Shown here: positions 5,977 to 12,029 of the stretch, piece by piece
Layout: the number at the start of each line of letters is the position of its first letter
Position numbering within the stretch: the first letter of the stretch is position 1
Program-made: the position numbers and the translations under genes
IMG/VR virus record: IMGVR_UViG_3300037069_001238
Location: 1 to 43,764 of that record
Length of the DNA: 43,764 nt
Origin: a virus
Direction: 5' to 3' (one strand)
The notes under the pieces: generated by a model
What the model was told of the DNA's origin: nothing
Databases searched by the model: none
What the model saw: only the letters and a program-made list of their open reading frames with translations

Positions 5977-6837
5977 GTGAACATAACAGAGGCGTTCGCG
6001 GCCTATGACGCTGATGTGCTGTATTGCAACGGCAGCGCCTTAAAGACAAGGAAGAACTATAGGGCCTCCCTCCATTCGTTTGCCCGTTCCGCTGATGATG
6101 AATTGCCCGTGCAGCTTATAACCTATTCCCATATCATCGGCTGGAAACAGTCCATGGCTCAGTTCGGGATGCAGCCCTCAAGCATGGCCTCTAATCTCAG
6201 CCGTTTCCGTGAGGTTATGAAATATCTCAAGAAACACGGCTATGACGTACTCGATTGGCGCGACATAGAGCGCCCTAAGGTGCCCTCAAGAGTCCCCGTG
6301 TGGCTGGATCTTGCGGAAGTCCGTCACTTCCTTGAATCCATCGACAGCCCCCGTGATAGGGCCATATTCGCTTGCCTGTTCGCTTCTGGTGCCCGTATCA
6401 GCGAGTTACTACAGCTTGACAGGGATTCGATTATAAACGGGGAAGCTGAGATTATCGGCAAGGGCGACAAGCCCGGCAAACTGAGCTTTGATGATACCTG
6501 CCTGAGCATCCTCAAGCACTACACCGATAGCCGTACCGACAAGCAGCGCCCCCTGTTCTTAAGCGGCCAACACAGGCGCATTACCGTGTCCAGAGTCGAA
6601 CAGCTATGCCATGAGTACGCTGATAGGGCAGGGATAGATAAGAATGTGACGCCCCATGTCTGGCGCCATACGTTCGCGACCGATCTAAAGAACAACGGTA
6701 TGGATCTATACGACCTCAGCAAGCAGCTCAGGCACTCCCGTCTCAGTTCGACAATGATTTATGTTCACGCTGATGCAAAGAAACAAGCGAATTATCGGCA
6801 ATACCACTCTCCCGTTCCCATCCCTCATGCTTTGTAA
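5977..6837 (+). CDS. int: Tyrosine recombinase / phage integrase, 286 aa
   Basis: Catalyses site-specific integration and excision, presumably at the tRNA-Gln-like attP just upstream. The N-terminal SAM-like core-binding domain covers residues about 1-95. The catalytic domain shows Arg140 (GARISELL), a lysine in the beta-hairpin (GKGDKPGK, about 162-168), His227-x-x-Arg230 (PHVWRH), His253 (LRH) and the nucleophile Tyr262 (MIYVH). At 286 aa it is of the short, XerC/D-like size with no arm-binding N-terminal domain, so arm sites may not be needed. The GTG start at 5977 has GGGGGTAG upstream. Its 3' end overlaps the convergent repressor gene by 95 nt. Confidence 0.93.
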   Translation: MNITEAFAAYDADVLYCNGSALKTRKNYRASLHSFARSADDELPVQLITYSHIIGWKQSMAQFGMQPSSMASNLSRFREVMKYLKKHGYDVLDWRDIERPKVPSRVPVWLDLAEVRHFLESIDSPRDRAIFACLFASGARISELLQLDRDSIINGEAEIIGKGDKPGKLSFDDTCLSILKHYTDSRTDKQRPLFLSGQHRRITVSRVEQLCHEYADRAGIDKNVTPHVWRHTFATDLKNNGMDLYDLSKQLRHSRLSSTMIYVHADAKKQANYRQYHSPVPIPHAL

Positions 6838-7165
6838 GCTCTTTTGCCGTATCGTAGTAACCTAGCATGATGAGCGCATGGGCAAGCAACTGTAAGTCCT
6901 CCTGCGTGGCCGTTTCCGCCGCCCTGAGCGCCCTAGTCGTTATATCACCGCCGTCTATAGGTAGTATCTCTAGCGACCTAGCAGCGTTCGGTACTTTCCG
7001 CAAGTACCCCTTATCAATGAGGCTGTCCACATGCAGCGCTACGGTAGCGGTAGAGTTATAGCCTAATTTATCCATCATCTCGCGGTATGACGGCGTATAA
7101 CCTCGTTTGTTCGTGAAACTGATAATAAACCGCAATAACCGGCTTTGGTACTTTGTTAGGGACAT
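6743..7165 (-). CDS. LexA-type winged-helix repressor without protease domain, 140 aa
   Basis: Residues about 1-68 match the LexA DNA-binding domain in layout: LTKYQSRLLRFI, GYTPSYREMMDKLGY (turn and recognition helix region), ALHVDSLIDKGYLRK and a wing ending in SLEILPI. Normal LexA continues with an S24 self-cleaving protease domain using Ser and Lys; here there are only about 70 helical residues without it. It is a good candidate for the lysogeny repressor or another master regulator. A TATAAT at 7179-7174 puts the transcript start a few bases before the ATG, so the mRNA is probably leaderless, as for lambda cI. It faces, and overlaps, the integrase. Confidence 0.78.
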   Translation of the reverse strand: MSLTKYQSRLLRFIISFTNKRGYTPSYREMMDKLGYNSTATVALHVDSLIDKGYLRKVPNAARSLEILPIDGGDITTRALRAAETATQEDLQLLAHALIMLGYYDTAKELTKHEGWERESGIADNSLVSLHQREHKSLSN

Positions 7166-7173
7166 AAGGGGAC

Positions 7174-7205
7174 ATTATACGCCTAGTGTTAGCATAATAG
7201 TGTAA
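7174..7205 (-). promoter_or_regulatory. Promoter of the repressor gene (leaderless)
   Basis: Consensus -10 TATAAT at 7179-7174 on the minus strand, 8 nt before the ATG at 7165. The -35 is poor (TTACAC at 7205-7200 has a 20-bp spacer), as expected for an activator-dependent or autoregulated repressor promoter. Direct repeats TAGTGT at 7184-7189 and 7199-7204 lie in the promoter and may be operator sites. Confidence 0.6.
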
Positions 7206-7221
7206 GATTTATGATAGTATG

Positions 7222-7270
7222 AAAAAACGCCCCTCAGTTCCATCTCTCGATGGTTTTTCCCTGAGGGGCG
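7222..7270 (-). terminator. Strong rho-independent terminator, leftward
   Basis: CGCCCCTCAG (7228-7237) and CTGAGGGGCG (7261-7270) form a perfect 10-bp stem, with an inner CCATC/GATGG hairpin, followed on the minus strand by TTTTTT (7227-7222). It ends the leftward operon that starts near 9074, and isolates the repressor gene downstream. Confidence 0.93.
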
Positions 7271-7275
7271 CATTA

Positions 7276-7440
7276 TTATTTAGTTTTTCGCTTATCCAGG
7301 TTCTCCAGCACGATCTTACCACGGGGAAGTCCCTTCCAGTGACCGCGCTTTATCATCTCGCGTTTAACCAACCGGAAGGGGATAGATTGTTCGCCCATCG
7401 TCTTTAGTATCTGTTCAAACTCTGCGTAGTTCTTTAGCAT
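7276..7440 (-). CDS. Hypothetical basic 54-aa protein
   Basis: Last gene of the second leftward operon, directly before its terminator. It is basic (begins MLKNYAEFEQILKTMG, later KRGHWKGLPRGK). GTATAAT lies about 10 nt upstream of the ATG, so an internal promoter is possible. Family unknown. Confidence 0.6.
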   Translation of the reverse strand: MLKNYAEFEQILKTMGEQSIPFRLVKREMIKRGHWKGLPRGKIVLENLDKRKTK

Positions 7441-7447
7441 GTTAGCA

Positions 7448-7612
7448 TTATACCTCGTCTATGCTCACTGTGCCTTTAGGTTCTAAACGGTTATTGAACA
7501 GCGTTGAGGTCATGTACTCGCAATCCCCGCTTACTAGCCGCTTGTATGCGTCCTCTAGCAAGTCTTTCAGTTCAATCTCGTTGTTAGCTTTCAGTTTTAT
7601 AGTAATTTCCAT
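7448..7612 (-). CDS. Hypothetical 54-aa protein
   Basis: Start at 7612 chosen because GGAG lies 7-8 nt before it and the longer frame (to 7636) overlaps the upstream gene. Begins MEITIKLKANNEIELKDLL, a strand followed by a helix. Family unknown. Confidence 0.65.
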   Translation of the reverse strand: MEITIKLKANNEIELKDLLEDAYKRLVSGDCEYMTSTLFNNRLEPKGTVSIDEV

Positions 7613-7617
7613 TGTAT

Positions 7618-7833
7618 TCACTCCGTTAATCCGCAAGTCTTAAGAAAGTCATGCTTTGCGTCCTCGTTGTTCCTGAACAGCGTTCCCGATAGGTCGCTTG
7701 CAGCTAGCCGTAGGGCATTTAACTTGGCCTGCTTCTTAATCTGGTTCTTCTCTAAAAACTCCGTCACTTGAATAGTGCGCCGTATGCTTCCGGCTATATC
7801 ACTTGCCGTAACCGTGTCTATTGTTGTTTCCAT
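7618..7833 (-). CDS. Hypothetical helical 71-aa protein
   Basis: SD AAGGAA about 9 nt before the ATG. Mostly helical and charged, no membrane segment. It lies in the immunity-side operon between the 190-aa and 54-aa genes. Family unknown. Confidence 0.68.
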   Translation of the reverse strand: METTIDTVTASDIAGSIRRTIQVTEFLEKNQIKKQAKLNALRLAASDLSGTLFRNNEDAKHDFLKTCGLTE

Positions 7834-7845
7834 CTCATTTATTCC

Positions 7846-8418
7846 TTATCGTCCGTTATATGCGGTGTATTCGTTCTGTTCCGCATAGCGATTACTATTC
7901 TGGCTATATTCCGTGTCTAAATGTGCCGTGATAACATCGTCAATCTTGATAGATGGTCGCCCATACTTCTCATTGACCAAGCACCGCTTAACGCCCTGCA
8001 CAATTTTTACTCGTTGGTTTAGTTTCCAGTCTATATCGCTCCGTACTATCTGGCCGTTGTCCAGCTCCCATACATACGTCCAGCTCTTGCCGTCAATTCG
8101 GTTCATTTTCTTTATGGTGCGCACGGGTGCATTATTTTCTGCCTCATCGTTCATATGGCGGTTATATCCCCAGCGGTCAAAACCACGGCTAGACCAGTCT
8201 GCTTGTTCCTCTGGCGTTAGTTGCTCCCATGTCTTAACATTGAAAACTTTTACCTTTGACCCTGGTGCTAAGTCGTTAGCATCTAGACCGCTCCAGCCGT
8301 TCATACCCTCAACGAACACAAACCGGCCTTTTACGTCCACCACGTTGTATATGCTGTATTGCGTCTGATCATAACCCCAACAGGCCACGAACTTATTTCC
8401 GCGCTTAATCTGTGCCAT
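7846..8418 (-). CDS. Hypothetical 190-aa protein
   Basis: Soluble, Trp- and Tyr-rich. The N-terminal 55 residues (KFVACWGYDQTQYSIYNVVDV...FVFVEG) look like a small beta-barrel such as an SH3-like fold, followed by a hydrophilic, repeatedly WxxR/N-containing middle and a second strand-rich part. It is the largest product of the second leftward operon. The SD is weak. I cannot assign a function. Confidence 0.7.
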   Translation of the reverse strand: MAQIKRGNKFVACWGYDQTQYSIYNVVDVKGRFVFVEGMNGWSGLDANDLAPGSKVKVFNVKTWEQLTPEEQADWSSRGFDRWGYNRHMNDEAENNAPVRTIKKMNRIDGKSWTYVWELDNGQIVRSDIDWKLNQRVKIVQGVKRCLVNEKYGRPSIKIDDVITAHLDTEYSQNSNRYAEQNEYTAYNGR

Positions 8419-8475
8419 TTCGTGCTCATTTCTAGCCGGTTATAATGCCACCGGCTGAGGCGTTTATATAGTTGC

Positions 8476-8688
8476 TTATAGTGAATGTGCAAGTAAACTT
8501 GGTAAGAATGGCAAGAAGTAAAAAGCGGTTAATATAACTGCATAGGTTGTGATTAAACCTAGCTTATGCCGCTTCACTACGTGCCAGAGGATACGGCCGG
8601 TGCTGAAATTATCCAGCACCTTACCAGCTTCCTTTTTTACCGCGTGTTTACTAACCTTGCCGCTTACCGGCGTTTCTTCATATGTCAT
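8476..8688 (-). CDS. Small membrane protein, 70 aa
   Basis: A basic N-terminal half is followed by a single strong hydrophobic segment, LITTYAVILTAFYFLPFLPSL split by prolines (residues about 44-66). SD AAAGGAAA precedes the start. Its position next to the repressor side of the phage suggests expression in the lysogen or early in infection; superinfection exclusion is one possibility but only an inference. Confidence 0.68.
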   Translation of the reverse strand: MTYEETPVSGKVSKHAVKKEAGKVLDNFSTGRILWHVVKRHKLGLITTYAVILTAFYFLPFLPSLLAHSL

Positions 8689-8709
8689 AGCTTTATTTCC
8701 TTTTTTTGT

Positions 8710-8784
8710 TTAGTTAAGAATCAGTACACCCTCATAAAAGAAGCCGTATACTGTCGTTGATAGGTCTTTAACTTGAATGTTCAT
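8710..8784 (-). CDS. Possible 24-aa peptide
   Basis: Short frame beginning MNIQVKDLSTT, with GGTGGG upstream, ending just before the SD of the membrane-protein gene. It may be a leader peptide; evidence is weak. Confidence 0.25.
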   Translation of the reverse strand: MNIQVKDLSTTVYGFFYEGVLILN

Positions 8785-9073
8785 ATCCCACCCCTCGATC
8801 TGCTCATAACCTCACGGCTAGCACTCTAAAGAAGTTAAGCCGTTATTCTCGACCAGTACCACTAATGAGTAGTACCGCTTCCAGCATTGCCAGCAGAGAG
8901 GTTACAAGCGTTTATTCTTGTAATCGTCATTGCTTCACTTGAATTGTTAATGTGCTGTTTCTTACGTTTTCCGTAGCTCTTCACCGGAGCGTCATTGTCG
9001 TAAGTCTTATTCTTTAAATGTGCCTGTCATCGTTCGTTCATATTTCCTTTACGTACGATTGATGATACCTATG
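8785..9073 (-). other. Untranslated leader of the second leftward operon
   Basis: About 290 nt between the promoter at 9074-9102 and the first plausible gene. It holds only tiny frames (a 22-aa frame starting near 8933 is the longest noticed). A symmetrical hairpin GTACCACT-AATG-AGTAGTAC lies at 8856-8875. A structured leader or a small RNA is possible. Confidence 0.5.
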
Positions 9074-9102
9074 ACTATACGCCGGTATACTGATGATGTC
9101 AA
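9074..9102 (-). promoter_or_regulatory. Consensus sigma70 promoter of the second leftward operon
   Basis: On the minus strand TTGACA (9102-9097), a 17-bp spacer and TATAGT (9079-9074): a near-perfect vegetative promoter. A degenerate copy of the phage-wide GAACA element lies 19 nt upstream at 9123-9139. Confidence 0.88.
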
Positions 9103-9122
9103 TAGGTTATGCACTATTTCGT

Positions 9123-9139
9123 GAAACATAATACGAACA
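9123..9139 (+). promoter_or_regulatory. Degenerate GAACA-type operator (GAAACA-N6-GAACA)
   Basis: Same N6 (TAATAC) and second half-site as the exact elements at 21311 and 30229, but with one extra A in the first half-site. It lies in the divergent control region between the leftward promoter (9074-9102) and the rightward block. Confidence 0.65.
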
Positions 9140-9814
9140 TCCAACAGGGACACCCCCCAAGTTATCTATTAGAAGCTATATAGAGGTACTTAATAATTGC
9201 CACATATATACGCATATTCATAAATGAGAGAGTAGGGAAGATATATATGCGTGTAGCTCATTGGTAATGCATAGAATCCACGGGGATCACCACGCATAGG
9301 CTAGTCAACAATCCACGGGGACTACCCATAAACAATCTGTTGCTAGTACTCATTACATACTCATCAATACTAAGACTACATACAGTAGATATAGACACTG
9401 AAGGTTGTTTAGGAGCATTGTAATTGTTTTGAATACTGTAGGTTATGGTCACAGTTCTTTAAAACAACCATAATCGCATTGAATAACAGATACCAACACC
9501 TAAAATGTACGCTATATATGGTGTAGGTATTATAAGAAGTGAGAAGTAAAACGATTAACAGGGGTGAACAGTGTCGCACAAGATACATTGTACGACGTAC
9601 CTATCACCACCACCTCTTATTGATACCCACCCGACCAACTCACCACCCCCGTTGACAACCCCAACAACCCCAAGAGGCAACCTAGGCACCGAAGGCAAGG
9701 GGTGCTGGGGTGTTTTATTCTGCCTACTGCTGCCCCATACCCGCTTTCACCCTCCTCCTATTCGTAAACACCTTTGGTTTATACCCCTCCTACACATAAA
9801 AAGCATCAGAAGTA
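9140..9814. other. AT-rich non-coding region before the rightward block
   Basis: About 680 bp with no supportable gene. It contains two near-identical TCCACGGGGA sequences (about 9278 and 9311), an inverted repeat ATACCAACACC/GGTGTAGGTAT (9490-9500 and 9520-9530), and a strong rightward terminator (9658-9719). A 93-aa Pro-rich frame at 9571-9852 runs through the terminator and is rejected. A non-coding transcript or replication origin could lie here. Confidence 0.55.
9658..9719 (+). terminator. Rho-independent terminator, rightward
   Basis: ACCCCAACAACCCC (9658-9671) pairs with GGGGTGCTGGGGT (9699-9711), followed by GTTTTATT. It would stop rightward transcripts entering from 9140-9650, leaving the RHH gene under its own promoter. 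Confidence 0.8.
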
Positions 9815-9843
9815 TATACATGTTCGTAATATGTTCGTATAAT
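9815..9843 (+). promoter_or_regulatory. Promoter of the first rightward unit, with operator in the spacer
   Basis: TATACA (9815-9820), a 17-bp spacer and a perfect TATAAT (9838-9843). The spacer is filled by an exact element in inverse orientation, TGTTC-GTAATA-TGTTC (9821-9836). A protein bound there would block RNA polymerase directly. The first gene downstream is the RHH protein, suggesting autoregulation. Confidence 0.75.
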
Positions 9844-9871
9844 GATATATAAGGAGCATATCTTAACAGGG

Positions 9872-10117
9872 ATGAAAAAGCTTTTAGTAACGCTAGATGA
9901 TGACATGGCTAAGGTGTTAGACAAGTACCCGAATAAGTCTCAAGTCATTCGTGAAGCGTTAAAGATATATAACGAGCATATCTCAACAGATACGATTGAG
10001 GGATTACGCATGTCTTATAAACATCTTCTGAAGAACATGGATGAACACTTCAATCACTATGACGAGTGTTTCGAGCGTATGGATAAGTTAATAAGTGTCT
10101 TAGAAACGAGGATGTAG
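9872..10117 (+). CDS. Ribbon-helix-helix (RHH) DNA-binding protein, 81 aa
   Basis: Residues 1-35 (KKLLVTLDDDMAKVLD, then NKSQVIREALKIYNEHI) have the beta-strand, helix, helix pattern of Arc/MetJ/CopG-type regulators. A helical tail of about 45 residues follows. An upstream ATG at 9842 is in frame but lies inside the -10 box, so translation must begin at 9872. RHH dimers commonly bind tandem short half-sites about one helical turn apart; the phage-wide element has half-sites 11 bp apart and one copy lies in this gene's own promoter. It is therefore a prime candidate for the binder. Confidence 0.78.
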   Translation: MKKLLVTLDDDMAKVLDKYPNKSQVIREALKIYNEHISTDTIEGLRMSYKHLLKNMDEHFNHYDECFERMDKLISVLETRM

Positions 10118-10120
10118 GTG

Positions 10121-10432
10121 ATGACCAACCGGAAGATAATAACGAAAGCTATTAAAAAGGCTGAGTCCAATGGGTATGAGAGCGAAGTTTATTTCCGGTG
10201 GGAGGACTATGATGGCGAAGTGGACTTTGCTGATTGGGAATACCATGAGCATATTTATGAGCTTATATATGATCATGACTTCGCCAAGGCTTTGTGGGGA
10301 GAAGCTGTGTACGGAACACTGGCAGAACTACGAGGTGATGCCCCACCAAACAAGCTCCCTCACTGGAAATACCACCTACAGCAGATGGTTATAGCTGATG
10401 ACCCAATTAAATATCTAGGGGAGAACATGTAA
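10121..10432 (+). CDS. Hypothetical acidic 103-aa phage protein
   Basis: Aromatic and acidic protein with an EYHEHIYELIYDHDFAKALWG stretch (about residues 40-60) and a C-terminal KLPHWKYHLQQMV...DPIKYL. This resembles a phage protein of unknown function often found near terminase genes. GAGG lies 9 nt before the ATG at 10121; a GTG at 10118 is also in frame. The stop shares bases with the next ATG (TAATG). Confidence 0.72.
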   Translation: MTNRKIITKAIKKAESNGYESEVYFRWEDYDGEVDFADWEYHEHIYELIYDHDFAKALWGEAVYGTLAELRGDAPPNKLPHWKYHLQQMVIADDPIKYLGENM

Positions 10433-10710
10433 TGCCTATCAATACAGAGATTAGGGAGACGCTGACGCCCAGAGAAAGGGCGGAGCTTGATTGGGAGAAA
10501 GAGTCGGCACGTATGCAGATGGAGTATGCCGAGAAGGTACAGGCATTAGAGCTTGAGGTGCGGAGGCTGGAAGTGAAGTGGACGCAGTTATTCAGGCTTC
10601 CCTTAGCCATCCTTACCCTGCCTATTAAGCTCATTATGGCTTTAGCCATACCCATTAGTGTTATTACCAAGAAAGACCTCCCTGAGGCCTTCTGGAGTTT
10701 CATGAAATGA
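10432..10710 (+). CDS. Coiled-coil membrane-anchored protein, 92 aa
   Basis: Residues about 8-50 form a charged heptad-rich helix; residues 55-80 are hydrophobic (LPLAILTLPIKLIMALAIPIS), a likely membrane anchor. The 3' end overlaps the following two-span membrane protein gene. Function unknown; the pair could act together at the membrane. Confidence 0.65.
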   Translation: MPINTEIRETLTPRERAELDWEKESARMQMEYAEKVQALELEVRRLEVKWTQLFRLPLAILTLPIKLIMALAIPISVITKKDLPEAFWSFMK

Positions 10711-10868
10711 GCAAACTAACCAAGCGTGAGGAAGCATACTTGTACTTCGTGATTTTGGTGATGATCCTCCTACTAGTAACCATGGGCTGGAAAGTTATGC
10801 TTATTTGTTTCCTAAGCATAGGTATCGCGGGGCAGATAGTTAAGTTCGTAAGGCATTGGAGGGATTGA
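10707..10868 (+). CDS. Small membrane protein, 53 aa
   Basis: The ATG overlaps the TGA of the upstream gene. After a basic start (MSKLTKREEAY) come two hydrophobic segments (LYFVILVMILLLVTMG, then VMLICFLSIGIAG) and a basic tail, so two membrane spans. Function unknown. Confidence 0.6.
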   Translation: MSKLTKREEAYLYFVILVMILLLVTMGWKVMLICFLSIGIAGQIVKFVRHWRD

Positions 10869-10871
10869 GCA

Positions 10872-11090
10872 ATGACTGACGATATACCCGAAGAGGATAA
10901 ATGGCTGGTTCCGCCATCGAAGCCGATACTGAAGCACTGCGAACATGACTACGTTGATTTCTACTGTGGATGGGGACCCGCTAAGGATGACCACCAATCA
11001 CGGCTTGTGTGGGTGTTCTGCAAGAAGTGCTTAAACACAAGACAGTTACGGCTCAATATGCATAACGTCGAACAGGAGGATGAAGAATGA
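10872..11090 (+). CDS. Small zinc-site protein, 72 aa
   Basis: Contains HCEHDY...FYC and VFCKKCLNTR, a CxH...C...CxxC arrangement that could bind zinc. Acidic at both ends. AGGAGG inside its 3' end serves as SD for the HAD gene, and its TGA overlaps that gene's ATG. Function unknown. Confidence 0.65.
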   Translation: MTDDIPEEDKWLVPPSKPILKHCEHDYVDFYCGWGPAKDDHQSRLVWVFCKKCLNTRQLRLNMHNVEQEDEE

Positions 11091-11482
11091 GCCTCCAAGA
11101 CTTGAGAGACGAGGGTATGAACGGCAAGAAGGTAATCGGTACTCCCCAACGGATAGCCATAGACCTAGACGGCACCATCCATGACCCGTTAAACAGACTC
11201 CCGAAGTATAAGATGGGGCAGCCGGTACCAGGAGCAGCGGAAGCCATACGGAAACTCAGGTTAATGGGTAACCAGATAATCATATTCCCCACCTGGGCGG
11301 ATAATCAGCAGAAACGGAAGGCCATAACCGACTGGCTGACCTACTTCGGGGTGGAGTTTGATGACATCACCAGCGTGAAACCCGATGCCGATGTCTATTT
11401 AGACAACCGTGGCTTACGTTTTACCTCCTGGGATAAGGCATTAGTCGATATGGAGAGGATTTATCATGTTAGCCTACCGTAA
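11087..11482 (+). CDS. HAD-superfamily phosphatase-like protein, 131 aa
   Basis: Motif I is DLDGT (residues 26-30), giving nucleophile Asp26 and Asp28; motif II is the Thr of IIIFPTW; motif IV-like acidic residues are in VKPDADVYLDNRG (about 104-116). There is only a minimal cap. Small phage HAD proteins of this kind resemble polynucleotide-3'-phosphatase or 5'(3')-nucleotidase domains, so a role in nucleic-acid or nucleotide processing before packaging is plausible. The gene overlaps the terminase small subunit gene by 17 nt. Confidence 0.8.
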   Translation: MSLQDLRDEGMNGKKVIGTPQRIAIDLDGTIHDPLNRLPKYKMGQPVPGAAEAIRKLRLMGNQIIIFPTWADNQQKRKAITDWLTYFGVEFDDITSVKPDADVYLDNRGLRFTSWDKALVDMERIYHVSLP

Positions 11483-12029
11483 GAACTGCAAGATATGCCG
11501 GGAAGTGAAGTCCAACTCGCGTTTACTAAAGCGCATATACGACAGTTCGTACTTCATACCCCACTCCAAGGACTCGTTGCACCAGATTTACGAGGACTGC
11601 AAGCAGGAAAACCCCGATTGCTTCAGTTACATATCCCTGCTGAACCACGTGAAGAAGCACCAGCACCTCAATGCCGAGGACTACAACAAGAAAATGCTGG
11701 TATTAAAGGCGAAAAAGGCTGAAGCGAGCATTATTGCCGACCGGTTTGAAGCCCAGAACGTCCAAGACGCCGTTATTAACCGGGCCATGGAGAAGTTAGA
11801 GGCCGGGGAGATGAAACTGGACGCCAACCATTTGCTCAGGGCCGCTAAAGACAAGCAAGACGCCTTAGCCAAGGTGCGTGACCAGCAGATACAACTGGCC
11901 GAGATGGTGGCGTTTTATACCAGCGGCGAAGATAAACTAGGAAGCGAGAAAATCTATGATCGACGGCACATCGCTCTTGAAGAATATGATCCTGCCATCC
12001 CGATTACGGAAAATCCTGATATTGGGTAG
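11466..12029 (+). CDS. terS: Probable terminase small subunit, 187 aa
   Basis: Lies directly before the large subunit and overlaps it by 74 nt. The N-terminal region has CKIC (about residues 8-11) and a basic helical segment (KSNSRLLKRIYD) that could bind pac/cos DNA; residues 75-160 are helical and probably form the oligomerisation core (INRAMEKLEAGEMKLDANHL). Family is inferred mainly from position, size and helical make-up. SD GAGAGGA precedes the ATG. Confidence 0.68.
   Translation: MLAYRKNCKICREVKSNSRLLKRIYDSSYFIPHSKDSLHQIYEDCKQENPDCFSYISLLNHVKKHQHLNAEDYNKKMLVLKAKKAEASIIADRFEAQNVQDAVINRAMEKLEAGEMKLDANHLLRAAKDKQDALAKVRDQQIQLAEMVAFYTSGEDKLGSEKIYDRRHIALEEYDPAIPITENPDIG

Noticed and set aside
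9258-9452. Leftward 64-aa frame in the AT-rich control region
   Set aside because: No SD, atypical composition, and it spans the paired TCCACGGGGA repeats; no support as a gene.
9571-9852. Rightward Pro-rich 93-aa frame
   Set aside because: It contains a strong terminator and ends in the promoter of the RHH gene.
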